Assembly (NCBI GenBank): GCA_020853795.1
Contig: JADYYF010000108.1
Span: 1-52,181, forward strand
Origin: Candidatus Zixiibacteriota bacterium
GTDB lineage: Bacteria; Zixibacteria; MSB-5A5; CAIYYT01
DNA length: 52,181 bases
Direction: 5' to 3'
In this document: one piece after another, positions 24,625 through 34,332 of the stretch
Layout: every line of letters begins with the position of its first letter
Position numbering within the stretch: the first letter of the stretch is position 1
Notes under the pieces: model-generated
Told to the model about the DNA's origin: nothing
Databases searched by the model: none
The model's input: the letters and a program-made list of their open reading frames with translations, nothing else
Translations under genes and position numbers: made by a program

Positions 24625-25947
24625 ATGCATCGCTTTTCACCAGCATTTACGTTTATTGGATTACTCCTGATAATTCTGTCATTGCCGTCCGGGACGAGCC
24701 TCGCCCAAACCCAGGGCCTCACCGTGCAGCAATGCATCGATATCGCGCTCGAACGCAACATTGGTGTGATCACGGCCAAGAATAATCTCGGCCGCGCCAA
24801 ATGGGATCTCTGGGATGCCTGGGGCGACGCGCTGCCGAATATCTCGGCATCGGCGCGCTATGGCTACAACAAGTCCTTTGGCAAGCAGTATCAGCCTGAA
24901 CTCGGTATCGAGGTCGAGGTCCCGGGTACGAAGTCTTATTCCACCGGACTGTCGATCTCGATGACGTTGTTCGATGGCGGCGCCACCTGGTTCAACATCA
25001 AGCGGAGCTCGTTGCTCAAGACTGCGTCACGTAACGACCTGCGGCAGCAAATCCTCAGCACGATCTACAGCGTGCGTCAGGCCTACTATTCTCTTGTGAG
25101 CGCGTATATGTTGCGCCGCGTTCAAGAGGATGCGCTGGCGCGTTCCAAGAAACAGCTGGAAGTGACAACCAGCCGGTACGAATTGGGATCGGCGTCGTTG
25201 TCCGAGAAACTTAAAGCCCAGGTTAACGTCGCCAATGACTCCCTGACGCTGCTCCAGCGCGTAAACGACATCCAGACTGCGGAGTTTAATCTCAACGTTT
25301 TGATGAATCGCGATGTCAGTCTGCCGGTCAATCCGGTCGACACGCTGGCGCGCGTCGATATCTCCCGTTCCTTGGACGAGTGCATCGAGACAGCGCTCAA
25401 CGATAACCCGTCGCTCAAATCAACCAAAGCAAGCTACGATGCAGCTCGCGCCAGTACCAAGATCTCGCGCCAGTCGTGGGTGCCGCGGGCCAATATGTCG
25501 CTCAACTGGGGTTGGAGCACGCGCGAGTCCGGCGAATGGTTCAGCTACAAGTACGACAACGGCGCGTACAGTTTCGGAATCAACTTCTCTTACGGTCTTT
25601 TCGATGGTTTCACCAAGAAGACTGCCTATTCCAAGGCCCGGTTGTCGGAGCAGACTGCGCGCGAAAACTACGAGTCGGAGCGCAACGTGCTGATCTACAA
25701 CGTGCGCCAGGCCTACCTGGACATCCAGAAGGCACGCCTGCAGCATGAAACGGCCTTGCTGGCCGAAATGTCGGCGGCAGAAGACATGAAATTGCAGCAA
25801 GAACGCTATCGCCTGGGGGCCTCGTCGATTCTGGAACTGCTCGACGCCCAGGTTTCGTTGACCAACGCCCAGTATTCGCGGATATCAGCGCTCTACCAGC
25901 TGAATTTGGCCGTGGCAGCCATGGCCAGAGCTATGGGGCAGATGTAA
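24625..25947 (+). CDS. TolC-family outer-membrane efflux protein
   Basis: The product has 440 residues from ATG 24625 (Shine-Dalgarno AAGGAGAAG). A signal peptide (1-27, ending SLAQ) is followed by the family start GLTVQQCIDIALERNIGVITAKNNLGRAKWDLWDAWGDALPNISAS. The two half repeats of the outer-membrane factor fold are visible: long helices (QQILSTIYSVRQAYYSLVSAY and YNVRQAYLDIQKARLQHETALL) and the strands that end in GGATWFN and FGINFSYGLFDGFTKK. It forms the trimeric outer channel for the adaptor and MacB-like permeases encoded just downstream. Confidence 0.95.
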   Translation: MHRFSPAFTFIGLLLIILSLPSGTSLAQTQGLTVQQCIDIALERNIGVITAKNNLGRAKWDLWDAWGDALPNISASARYGYNKSFGKQYQPELGIEVEVPGTKSYSTGLSISMTLFDGGATWFNIKRSSLLKTASRNDLRQQILSTIYSVRQAYYSLVSAYMLRRVQEDALARSKKQLEVTTSRYELGSASLSEKLKAQVNVANDSLTLLQRVNDIQTAEFNLNVLMNRDVSLPVNPVDTLARVDISRSLDECIETALNDNPSLKSTKASYDAARASTKISRQSWVPRANMSLNWGWSTRESGEWFSYKYDNGAYSFGINFSYGLFDGFTKKTAYSKARLSEQTARENYESERNVLIYNVRQAYLDIQKARLQHETALLAEMSAAEDMKLQQERYRLGASSILELLDAQVSLTNAQYSRISALYQLNLAVAAMARAMGQM

Positions 25948-25990
25948 GGAGCCGGCGCCGAGCACCCGCGCTCGACTCGGAAATAAGGTT

Positions 25991-27291
25991 ATGACCAAAA
26001 AGAAACGTAACATTCTCATCGCCGTCGCCGTTGTCGTCGTGCTCGCCATCTTCATCATCGCGAATCTCGGCCGCAGCAGCGGTAGTGTCGATTCGGTGCA
26101 GGTCGACAAAGTCAAGAAGGGCGCCATTACTTCCGAAGTGACTGCCACCGGCTCGGTCCAGGCGCGCACCACCGTCAAGATCTCCGCAGACGTCTCCGCC
26201 AAAATCGTCGACCTGCCGGTGCGCGAGGGCGATCTCGTCAAGAAAGGCGACGTGCTGGTGCGGCTCGACCCCACCCGCTACGAAGCTGCGGTCAGCCAGG
26301 CCGAAGCCGGCGTTGCCTCGGCGCGCGCTGCGGAAAAGCGCGCGGAGGCCAGTCTGATCGAAGCTCGGCAAAACTACGAGCGCGCCAAGAAACTCTATGC
26401 TGCTCAGTTGATCTCGGAAGAGCAATACATTCAGTCCGAAACCGGCCACCAGGTCGCCACCGCCAATTTCGAATCGGCGCAGTTCCTGACCAAGCAGCAG
26501 ATCGCCGTGCTTGAACAGGAAAAGGACATCCTGCGCAAGACGATTATCACCGCGCCGATTGATGGGACGGTTGTCAGTTTGAACGCCGAGGTCGGCGAGA
26601 TCGTCATGATTGGGACGATGAATAACCCGGGCACGGTGATCATGACGGTGGCCGATCTCTCGACCATCGAAGTTGAGGTCGAAGTCGACGAAACCGACGT
26701 TGCCAAACTCCAGCTCAACCAGTCGACCAAGATCTCGGTCGACGCGTTCCCGGATACCACCTTCCAGGGCAAGGTGGTCGAAATCGGCAATGCTGCCCAG
26801 CAAAGCAGCTCGTCGGCGACTGACCGCGTGATGAACTTCCTCGTGAAGATCCTCCTGACCGACACGGTACCCGGCATTAAACCGGGTATGACTGCGACCT
26901 CCGACATCGAAGTCGCGCGCCAGACCGACGTGCTCTACGTTCCGATTCAGGCGGTCGTCATGCGCCCCGAGAAAGTCGACACGCTCGAAAAGGCGCCTGC
27001 GGCGGAACCGAATTCGGGCGCGATCGCGGCCGAGGTCAAACCCGCTGCCGCGGCCAGCAGTAATGAGGCGAACAAGCCGAAGGAAATCGAAGGCGTCTTC
27101 CGCGTCGAGAACGGTGTTGCCAAGTTCGTGCCGGTAGCTACCGGGATCGCCGATCAACAGAATATCGAAATCAAAACCGGACTGAACGAGAGCGACGAGA
27201 TCGTCTCCGGTAGTTACCGCGTCCTGCGGGCGCTGGAAGACGGCCGTAAAGTCAAGATCGAAGCAGCTCCGAAAGTAATCGAGAACAAGTG

Positions 27292-27292
<1 letters not shown>
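25991..27292 (+). CDS. MacA/HlyD-type periplasmic adaptor
   Basis: The 433-residue product has a basic N-terminus and single membrane helix (residues 6-25) that anchor it in the inner membrane. Next come the barrel-sandwich (lipoyl-like) halves ([38 protein letters not shown] and [16 protein letters not shown]), a coiled-coil hairpin in between (~residues 97-190), then beta-barrel and membrane-proximal domains. A ~30-residue Ala/Glu/Pro-rich insert (near 336-358) interrupts the membrane-proximal part, which is unusual. It should bridge the TolC-like channel and the FtsX-type permeases. Its stop overlaps the ABC ATPase start (TGATG). Confidence 0.94.
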
Positions 27293-27993
<701 letters not shown>

Positions 27994-27996
27994 TCT

Positions 27997-29214
27997 ATGG
28001 TTTATGAGACGCTCAAGCTGGCCGGCGCCGCTCTCTGGGCGCACAAGCTGCGCACCTTCCTGACGCTGCTCGGCGTCATGATTGGCGTCGCTTCCGTTAT
28101 TGCCATTATCTCCGTCCTCGACGGCATGATGCGCCGCATCGCCAACGTCTTCGACGAAATGGGCGCCTCGACCGTCTACGTCACCCGCTTCGGCATCATC
28201 ACCTCCGACGACGAATGGTTCAAAGCGATCAAGCGCAAACGCATTACCGTCGATGATGTCCGCGCCATTGAGAAGGGCGTGCCGTTGGCGGAAGCGGTCG
28301 GCTATTCCTGTGATCGCAGCGCTACGCTCAAGCGCGAGAACAAGACACTCTACAACGTCCATATTCAGGGCATTTCCGCAAATGCCGCCCAGATCAACAA
28401 TATCGAAATCGATGAGGGCCGGTTCTTCTCGGCCTTTGACGACCAACACCGCCGGCAGATGGTCATCATCGGGGATGAGATCAAAACGAAGTTCTTCCCC
28501 TATGAAGACCCGCTCGGCAAGGAGATCCTGATCCGCGGGGTTTCCTTCACCATCATCGGCGTCTGCAAGAAACGCGGCTCCATCCTCGGCGAAAACCTCG
28601 ATCGCTTCTGCTACGTGCCGGTGCAAACGCTCCTGAAGTATACCGGCCGTCATCAGGACATCGACATTATGGTGAAGGTCAAATCCGAGGAACTGATTGA
28701 TCAGGCCATGGATCAAATTCGTCAGGTTATGCGCGCCCGCCGCCACGTCGGCTACCATGATCCCGACGACTTCGGGCTCCTGACGCGCGACACCATCTTG
28801 GGTTTCGTCGAGAACTTCACCGGCGTCGCCCGGCTTGTTGGCATCGCCATACCGGCCATCTCGGTCGTCGTGGCCGGAATCGTCGTCATGAACATCATGA
28901 TGGTCTCGGTCACCGAGCGCACGCGTGAAATCGGCATTCGCAAGGCCGTGGGCGCGCGCGGCCGCAACATTCTCTCGCAGTTCCTGCTCGAAGCCTTGCT
29001 GATGTCGCTGATGGGCGGCGCCGTCGGCCTCACCGGCGGACTGGTCATCTCCTATGCCTTTTCCGAGCCGCTGGGAGTGCCTTTTGTCATCTCACCCATG
29101 GCGGTTGCCGTCGGACTCTTGATTCCGATCAGCATCGGTGTCTTTTTTGGCATCTACCCGGCGTGGAAAGCGGCCAAGCTGGATCCGGTGGAAGCGATGC
29201 GGTTTGAGTCATGA
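27997..29214 (+). CDS. MacB-like FtsX-domain permease, first copy
   Basis: The 405-residue product has one N-terminal membrane helix (~22-44, KLRTFLTLLGVMIGVASVIAIISVL), then a ~220-residue periplasmic MacB core domain and three C-terminal helices with the FtsX signature MNIMMVSVTERTREIGIRKAVGARGRNILSQFLLEA. This is the mechanotransmission fold, which pushes periplasmic substrate through the TolC channel. It begins 4 bases after the ATPase stop and overlaps the second permease by ATGA. Compared with the second copy it has a distinctive periplasmic segment (KAIKRKRITVDDVRAIEKG), so the two probably form a heterodimer or serve different substrates. Confidence 0.95.
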   Translation: MVYETLKLAGAALWAHKLRTFLTLLGVMIGVASVIAIISVLDGMMRRIANVFDEMGASTVYVTRFGIITSDDEWFKAIKRKRITVDDVRAIEKGVPLAEAVGYSCDRSATLKRENKTLYNVHIQGISANAAQINNIEIDEGRFFSAFDDQHRRQMVIIGDEIKTKFFPYEDPLGKEILIRGVSFTIIGVCKKRGSILGENLDRFCYVPVQTLLKYTGRHQDIDIMVKVKSEELIDQAMDQIRQVMRARRHVGYHDPDDFGLLTRDTILGFVENFTGVARLVGIAIPAISVVVAGIVVMNIMMVSVTERTREIGIRKAVGARGRNILSQFLLEALLMSLMGGAVGLTGGLVISYAFSEPLGVPFVISPMAVAVGLLIPISIGVFFGIYPAWKAAKLDPVEAMRFES

Positions 29215-30452
29215 ACGTCTTCGAAACCAAAGAAAGCATGATCATGGCGCTTGATTCGATCCGCGCCAACAAGTTTCGCGCGATTATGACCATCATCGGC
29301 GTCATGATTGGTGTTGCCTCTGTGATCGGCATGGTCTCGTTGATTCAGGGGCTCAATACCGCCGTCTCTAACGATATTGAGGCGCTCGGCTCCAACGTCT
29401 TGTGGGTGGTCAAATACCCGCCCAACACCAACTGGAACGAGCTGACCGAGAAAGAACGCAATCGCAAGCCGATCACTCTGGACGAAGCCAACGCCATCAG
29501 CGCCAACTGCCCCAGCGTCAATGGCGTCAGCCCGCAGAACTACTATTTTCGGCCCGGCGGAAACAACGTCAAGTACAAGAGCAACAGCTCGAACCGCTCC
29601 TCGATCTTCGGCACCAGCGTCGATTACGAAGCGGTTAACAATCACTACATCGAGCAGGGGCGCTTCTTCCTGCCCTCGGAGGACTTCCATCGGGCAATGG
29701 CGTGCGTCATCGGCAAGGATCTGGCGGAAACGCTGTTTCCGGCCGAAACACCGATCGGCAAAAGCATTCTCGTCAACGACAATCGCATGCGCGTCGTGGG
29801 CGTTATGGAAAAGCGCCGCTCGTCGCTGATCAATTCCAATGACAACACGGTAATTCTCCCTTACGGTACGTTCGAGAAAATGTACCCCTGGGAAAAGGAA
29901 TTGATGCTGGCGGTGAAGGCGAGTCGGCCCGAGCTAATGCGGACTGCTGAGGATGAAATTCGCCAGGCGCTCCGGCGCCTGCGCGGCGTCAAGTACAGCG
30001 ACGACGATGACTTTGCCATTTTTACCCAGGAATCCCTTCTCGACTCGTACAGCCAACTGACCATCGGCATCTGGATTGCCATGATGGTCATTGCGTCGGT
30101 CGGCTTGCTGGTCGGCGGCATTGGCGTACTCAACATCATGCTGGTGTCTGTCACCGAACGCACCCGTGAAATCGGCGTCCGCAAGGCGATCGGCGCGAAA
30201 CGTGCCAACATCTTCTCCCAGTTCCTTGTCGAGGCGATGACGCTGTCCGGCACCGGCGGGGCCATCGGGATCGTGTTCGGCCTGCTGATTGCGTTTGTAA
30301 TATCCGCCGTCTCGCCGCTGCCGATGGTGGTACCGTTCCTCTGGATTCTCATCAGTTTTACCATCTCGGCCGGAGTCGGCCTGCTGGCGGGTATCATCCC
30401 GGCCCTGCGGGCAGCCTCTGTCGACCCCATCGTCAGCCTGCGCTACGAATAA
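29211..30452 (+). CDS. MacB-like FtsX-domain permease, second copy
   Basis: The 413-residue product has the same architecture as its upstream neighbour: helix 1 with NKFRAIMTIIGVMIGVASVIGMV, a MacB-type periplasmic core, and the FtsX helices with LNIMLVSVTERTREIGVRKAIGAKRANIFSQFLVEA. The periplasmic domain differs from copy one (for example NYYFRPGGNNVKYKSNSSN), while the helices are near-identical in pattern. The tandem pair is consistent with an obligate heterodimer of permeases sharing one ATPase. This is the last gene of the export operon; I see no hairpin terminator after it. Confidence 0.95.
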   Translation: MNVFETKESMIMALDSIRANKFRAIMTIIGVMIGVASVIGMVSLIQGLNTAVSNDIEALGSNVLWVVKYPPNTNWNELTEKERNRKPITLDEANAISANCPSVNGVSPQNYYFRPGGNNVKYKSNSSNRSSIFGTSVDYEAVNNHYIEQGRFFLPSEDFHRAMACVIGKDLAETLFPAETPIGKSILVNDNRMRVVGVMEKRRSSLINSNDNTVILPYGTFEKMYPWEKELMLAVKASRPELMRTAEDEIRQALRRLRGVKYSDDDDFAIFTQESLLDSYSQLTIGIWIAMMVIASVGLLVGGIGVLNIMLVSVTERTREIGVRKAIGAKRANIFSQFLVEAMTLSGTGGAIGIVFGLLIAFVISAVSPLPMVVPFLWILISFTISAGVGLLAGIIPALRAASVDPIVSLRYE

Positions 30453-30504
30453 TTGCTCGACTGCCCGGATTGCGGCAAATCGCGGCCAGAGGCGATGCGG
30501 CCAC

Positions 30505-30534
30505 TGAACAGTGTGACCGGGGAGCGCGTATAAA
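30505..30534 (+). promoter_or_regulatory. Possible sigma-70 promoter for the GWxTD pair
   Basis: TGAACA (30505-30510), an 18-base spacer and TATAAA (30529-30534); each hexamer matches 4-5 consensus bases. The start would be near 30541, with a ~48-base leader before ATG 30590. The spacing is acceptable, but support is weaker than for the other promoters here. Confidence 0.4.
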
Positions 30535-30589
30535 TTGTGCTTGCCGTCGTCTTTGAACGTCGTAGGTTTTGTGGAGAATCGAGCTTGTT

Positions 30590-31900
30590 ATGACCAGACT
30601 ATTGACCGCCATGCTTCTCCTCGGCGCGTTGCTCGGGACCGCCGTGACGCCGGCCCGGTGTGAGGGAATCGAGGATATCAATCTCGACCGTTCCAAGTTC
30701 TTCATGGACCACGCCGTCTTCGCCGACACCGGCGGCGCAAACCGGCTTGAAGTCTACTACAAGGTTTTCAACGACGGCCTCAATTACGTCAAGAAGGGCG
30801 ACAAGTACATCGCCAACTATGAGATCAACGTCATCGTACTCGGCGAGCACGATCTGCAGGTCACCGGTCGCTCGGTGGAACGCACCTACGTCCTCGACAG
30901 CTATGAACTGACCAAATCCGATGAGGGCTTCTTGATCAACCAACTGGTTCTGCCGATTCCGCCGGGCAATTACCAGTTGGTCTGCAAACTGATCGACCAC
31001 AACTCCAACGACGTCCAGACGATCGAGGGCAACGTTGTGAGCCATCCCTATCGGCTGGGACGCGACCTCTCGGATATTCAATTCATCCAGGAATTCAACG
31101 CGATTGATCCCAGTTCGCCCTTCAACAAGCACGGTCTGGCTGCCGTGCCGGCCGTCGAGCGCGCCATTGATGCGGAGGAACAGAAGCTGGGCTTCTATCT
31201 GGAGATTTATGCCGCTGATTTTCTCGGTCAGCAGGTCAATTTGCACTACGAAGTCAAAGCCAAACGCGCGGAATTCAATACCGAGAAGGACAATCCGATC
31301 ACGATTGATACGACCGTCATGGGGATCCAGCAATTCATCGACTTGCACGACCTCGTGCCCGGCGATTACAGCCTCAAGGTGAAGTTGGAAGCCGATGGCG
31401 AAACCGTTTCGGAACGCGAAGTGCGTTTCCACATCAAATGGTCGCTGCACTCGCTGCTGCGCAATGACTTTGGCTACGCTGTGACACAGCTCAAGTACGT
31501 CATTCAGAAGGACGAGCGCAAAAAGCTCGAGCAAACCCCCGATTCTCTGCGCGAGCAAGCCTTTGAGGAATGGTGGAAGTCCAAAGACCCGACCCCCGGC
31601 ACGCCCGAGAACGAATTTCGGGATGAGTACTACCGGCGCATTCGCTATTCCAACCAGTACTACTCGACCGTCAATCGGGAAGGCTGGCAGACCGACCGCG
31701 GCTCGATCTATATCCGATACGGCGCGCCGGATGACATCGACAACCATCCGTTCGAGCTGGGCAGTAAACCGTACCAGGTCTGGTACTACTTCACCCAGCG
31801 GCGAACTTTCGTTTTTGAAGATTCTCGCGGCGATGGCGATTACCAGTTGCAGTATCCGTATGACGGCGACTGGCGCAGTCGCGGCACACTCGGCCCGTAG
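30590..31900 (+). CDS. GWxTD-domain secreted protein, first of a tandem pair
   Basis: The product has 436 residues from ATG 30590, giving a clean signal peptide (MTRLLTAMLLLGALLGTAVTPARC). Two beta-sandwich-like stretches follow, and the C-terminal ~120 residues are the GWxTD domain: a helical YYRRIRYSNQYYST followed by REGWQTDRGSIYIRYGAPDD and PYQVWYY. The family is known mainly from FCB bacteria and Acidobacteria; no biochemical role is established to my knowledge. The signal peptide places it in the periplasm or outside. It is followed after 26 bases by a paralogue, and the pair is probably one operon. Confidence 0.9.
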   Translation: MTRLLTAMLLLGALLGTAVTPARCEGIEDINLDRSKFFMDHAVFADTGGANRLEVYYKVFNDGLNYVKKGDKYIANYEINVIVLGEHDLQVTGRSVERTYVLDSYELTKSDEGFLINQLVLPIPPGNYQLVCKLIDHNSNDVQTIEGNVVSHPYRLGRDLSDIQFIQEFNAIDPSSPFNKHGLAAVPAVERAIDAEEQKLGFYLEIYAADFLGQQVNLHYEVKAKRAEFNTEKDNPITIDTTVMGIQQFIDLHDLVPGDYSLKVKLEADGETVSEREVRFHIKWSLHSLLRNDFGYAVTQLKYVIQKDERKKLEQTPDSLREQAFEEWWKSKDPTPGTPENEFRDEYYRRIRYSNQYYSTVNREGWQTDRGSIYIRYGAPDDIDNHPFELGSKPYQVWYYFTQRRTFVFEDSRGDGDYQLQYPYDGDWRSRGTLGP

Positions 31901-31926
31901 CGGCCGGTGGAGGAGTGGGAGTTACC

Positions 31927-33333
31927 ATGAAATGTTTTCTGTGGGCATTTTGGCTACTGCTGGCGGCGGCTTCGCTCCAGGCTCAATCGCCGTCCGATCC
32001 CATCCGCGTCTGGGCCGATGGGAGTTCTTATGCTTACTTCCAGGACAGCTCGCGCAGCTACGTCGAAGTTTATTGCGCCGTGCGCCGCGCCGACTTCCAA
32101 TTTGAGGTCGACAGCGCCTATTACACCGCTCTGGCTCTGCTCTATGTCGAGGCGCGCGATCATCATGGCGTCGTGGTTGACTCCAGCTCGAAATTGATCC
32201 CGATGGGCGTCAAATTTCTGGAGGACGCCTACAAGAAGGACGTGCGCATCTTCGAGATTCTGCCGCTGCTCCTGCCGGGTGGCAACTACAACATCAAAGT
32301 GACGGCGGTCGATTACAAGACGAAGCGCAGCGGGCTGGCGACGTTCGAAATCGCGGTGCGGGATTTTTCCACCAAGAATTTCATGATGTCCGACCTCGAA
32401 TTGGCTTACGCGATCGACACCCTGCAGGTCGACTCGCCCGGCTTCGACCCGCTCTCGTCGTTGATCAAGGCCAATCGCCTGATTCTTCCCAACCCGAACC
32501 GCTACTTCTCCAACGATGATTCCTTGCTCTACTTCTATGCCGAACTTTACAACTTGGCGCCCGGGAGCGGCGAAGGCGGCGACTTTGAAGTCAAAGTCAC
32601 GCTGCGCGACAACTACGGTTATGATGTCCGCGAATATCCGGCACGCCGGCGACACAAGCCCGGCACCACCGCCGTCCTGATGGATATGATCAATATCGCC
32701 GGTATTACCGGTGGATCGTACGAGGTCAACGTCACTGTCGAAGACCTGGCGACCAGCAACAAATCCAACGCAACCAAAGAATTCCTGGTCATCTACAATT
32801 TTGACCAGCTGGCTCCGACGCAGATTATTGAAGGGCAATTTACGCAGGCCGACGCCGACCTGATGGAAAGTGTCATCAAGTATATCACCACCAAGGAAGA
32901 GAAATCACTCTATCGGGATCTCGATCTCGAAGGCAAGAAGAACTTCCTGGCGCAATTCTGGGAACGCAAGAACCCTGCACCCGGCTCCAAGGTCAACGTC
33001 TTCAAGAACGAGATCTTTCGCCGCTTCGCCTATGCCAACCAATACTACTCGACGTCGTTGGTCAATCGCACCGATGGCTGGAAAACCGACCGCGGCCGCA
33101 TCTACATCACCTACGGCCAGCCGGATAACGTCGAACGCAATCCCTCCTCGATGGGGCAAAAGCCCTTCGAGAAGTGGTACTACGACCGCCTTCCGGACCA
33201 GGCCGGCGGCGACTACTGTCTCTTCGTCGATCTCGACGGTTATGGCAACTACCGGCTCGTTCATGCGACGATCAAGGGCGAGATTCAGAATCCGGAATGG
33301 GAAGAAAATCTCGAGAAAGAGCAGATTCGTTAA
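31927..33333 (+). CDS. GWxTD-domain secreted protein, second of a tandem pair
   Basis: The product has 468 residues from ATG 31927, behind GGAGGAGTGGGAG. The signal peptide (MKCFLWAFWLLLAAASLQAQ) is followed by two beta-rich domains (about residues 25-140 and 150-290) and a C-terminal GWxTD domain with RFAYANQYYSTS, TDGWKTDRGRIYITYGQPDN and PFEKWYY, aligned motif by motif with the upstream protein. The N-terminal domains are more diverged than the GWxTD part, suggesting an old duplication and distinct binding partners. A strong terminator follows at 33357. Confidence 0.92.
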   Translation: MKCFLWAFWLLLAAASLQAQSPSDPIRVWADGSSYAYFQDSSRSYVEVYCAVRRADFQFEVDSAYYTALALLYVEARDHHGVVVDSSSKLIPMGVKFLEDAYKKDVRIFEILPLLLPGGNYNIKVTAVDYKTKRSGLATFEIAVRDFSTKNFMMSDLELAYAIDTLQVDSPGFDPLSSLIKANRLILPNPNRYFSNDDSLLYFYAELYNLAPGSGEGGDFEVKVTLRDNYGYDVREYPARRRHKPGTTAVLMDMINIAGITGGSYEVNVTVEDLATSNKSNATKEFLVIYNFDQLAPTQIIEGQFTQADADLMESVIKYITTKEEKSLYRDLDLEGKKNFLAQFWERKNPAPGSKVNVFKNEIFRRFAYANQYYSTSLVNRTDGWKTDRGRIYITYGQPDNVERNPSSMGQKPFEKWYYDRLPDQAGGDYCLFVDLDGYGNYRLVHATIKGEIQNPEWEENLEKEQIR

Positions 33334-33356
33334 TCGCCGCCTTGGCGGCCTTCATT

Positions 33357-33388
33357 GCGGCGGTCCTCGGGATCGCCGCTTTTGTTTG
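33357..33388 (+). terminator. Terminator after the GWxTD pair
   Basis: The 10-bp stem GCGGCGGTCC / GGATCGCCGC (one G-T wobble) with loop TCG is followed by TTTTGTTTG. It is an excellent intrinsic terminator 24 bases after the stop. Confidence 0.88.
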
Positions 33389-33414
33389 TGATCCGCCCCG
33401 TGGCCGGCTATCTT
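33386..33414 (+). promoter_or_regulatory. Promoter giving an apparently leaderless hydrolase mRNA
   Basis: TTGTGA (33386-33391), a 17-base spacer and TATCTT (33409-33414). Transcription would start near 33421, two bases before the GTG at 33423. No Shine-Dalgarno is present before that GTG, so the message is probably leaderless. Confidence 0.5.
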
Positions 33415-33422
33415 GACCTGAC

Positions 33423-34262
33423 GTGAACAACCCAGGAACATCCCCGCGGCGGAGACATTTCTTGCTGACTATCGCTGTCGTTCTGATCATAGCCTACGTC
33501 ATCATCGCGGCTGCAGCGTTCCTGATGCAGAAGCAGATGATCTATCACCCCAACCGCATGGTGGTGGGCGACCCTCTCGCCGCCGGCTTGAAGTGTGAAG
33601 AAATCTGGCTGACCGCCGCTGATGGCAACCGCCTGCTCCTGTGGTATCTGCCCAAGCCCGATTCCCGCAAGCTGGTCGTCTTCTTCCACGGCAACGCTGA
33701 AAACGTCTCGATGAGTATTGGGCTGTACCAGACTCTCCAGGAACTGGGAGCCTCCGTCCTCGCCGTTGAATACCGCGGCTATCTCACGGCGCCGGGTGCG
33801 ATGTCCGAGCGTGCCGTCGATCTCGACATCGCGGCCTTGGCCGACTATCTCCGGCAACGCTGGCCCGCCGATTCGACCCGGATCATCGCCATGGGTCGCT
33901 CCCTCGGCGGTGCGATGGCGGTCAAGCTTGGAGGGCAGGGGGTTACATCCGGACTGATCCTGGAGTCGACCTTCAGTTCGATGACCTGCGCCGCCCGCGC
34001 GCAATTCCCGTTTCTGCCGGTGTCGCTGCTTTTGACGGAGAAGTATGACTCGGAGCCAATCTTGCGCACGCTCGATCTTCCCGTTCTCGTCATCCACAGC
34101 CGCGCCGATGAGGTCGTATCCTTTCAGTGCGGCAAACGCCTCATCGACATTGCCCGCGGACCCAAACGCCTCGTCGAACTCCAGGGCGGCCACAACACCG
34201 GCGCCGATCTTTCCTGGAGTCAGCTCCGCGCCGCCTACGCCGAATTTCTCGATTCGATCTGA
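33423..34262 (+). CDS. Membrane-anchored alpha/beta hydrolase (BEM46/YfhR-like)
   Basis: The 279-residue product has a GTG start. A basic N-terminus and membrane helix (residues 13-35) are followed by an alpha/beta-hydrolase fold: oxyanion strand VVFFHGNAENVS, nucleophile elbow GRSLGG (Ser160), acid Asp229 in HSRADEVV and His257 in GGHN. The early motif QKQMIYHPNR and overall length match the BEM46/YfhR/ABHD13-like group of serine hydrolases, whose substrates are unknown. It is set apart by the terminator upstream and appears to have its own promoter; the histidine-kinase gene starts 70 bases downstream, so it may be co-transcribed. Confidence 0.92.
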   Translation: MNNPGTSPRRRHFLLTIAVVLIIAYVIIAAAAFLMQKQMIYHPNRMVVGDPLAAGLKCEEIWLTAADGNRLLLWYLPKPDSRKLVVFFHGNAENVSMSIGLYQTLQELGASVLAVEYRGYLTAPGAMSERAVDLDIAALADYLRQRWPADSTRIIAMGRSLGGAMAVKLGGQGVTSGLILESTFSSMTCAARAQFPFLPVSLLLTEKYDSEPILRTLDLPVLVIHSRADEVVSFQCGKRLIDIARGPKRLVELQGGHNTGADLSWSQLRAAYAEFLDSI

Positions 34263-34332
34263 AGCGGCACCGTCCCGGCGCGCCAATGTTTTTGTTGCAC
34301 GCGCCCTTGAGAATGCTTACTCATAGCCTGTT

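Noticed and set aside
25931-27157. 408-residue minus-strand frame across the adaptor gene
   Set aside because: Same reason: the plus strand encodes an intact HlyD/MacA-type adaptor.
30599-31747. 382-residue minus-strand frame across the first GWxTD gene
   Set aside because: Antisense of a gene with signal peptide and GWxTD motif; no independent support.
34295-34323. Promoter TTGCAC-N17-TACTCA before the histidine kinase
   Set aside because: Both hexamers match the consensus poorly (3 and 2 of 6), so spacing alone is not enough.
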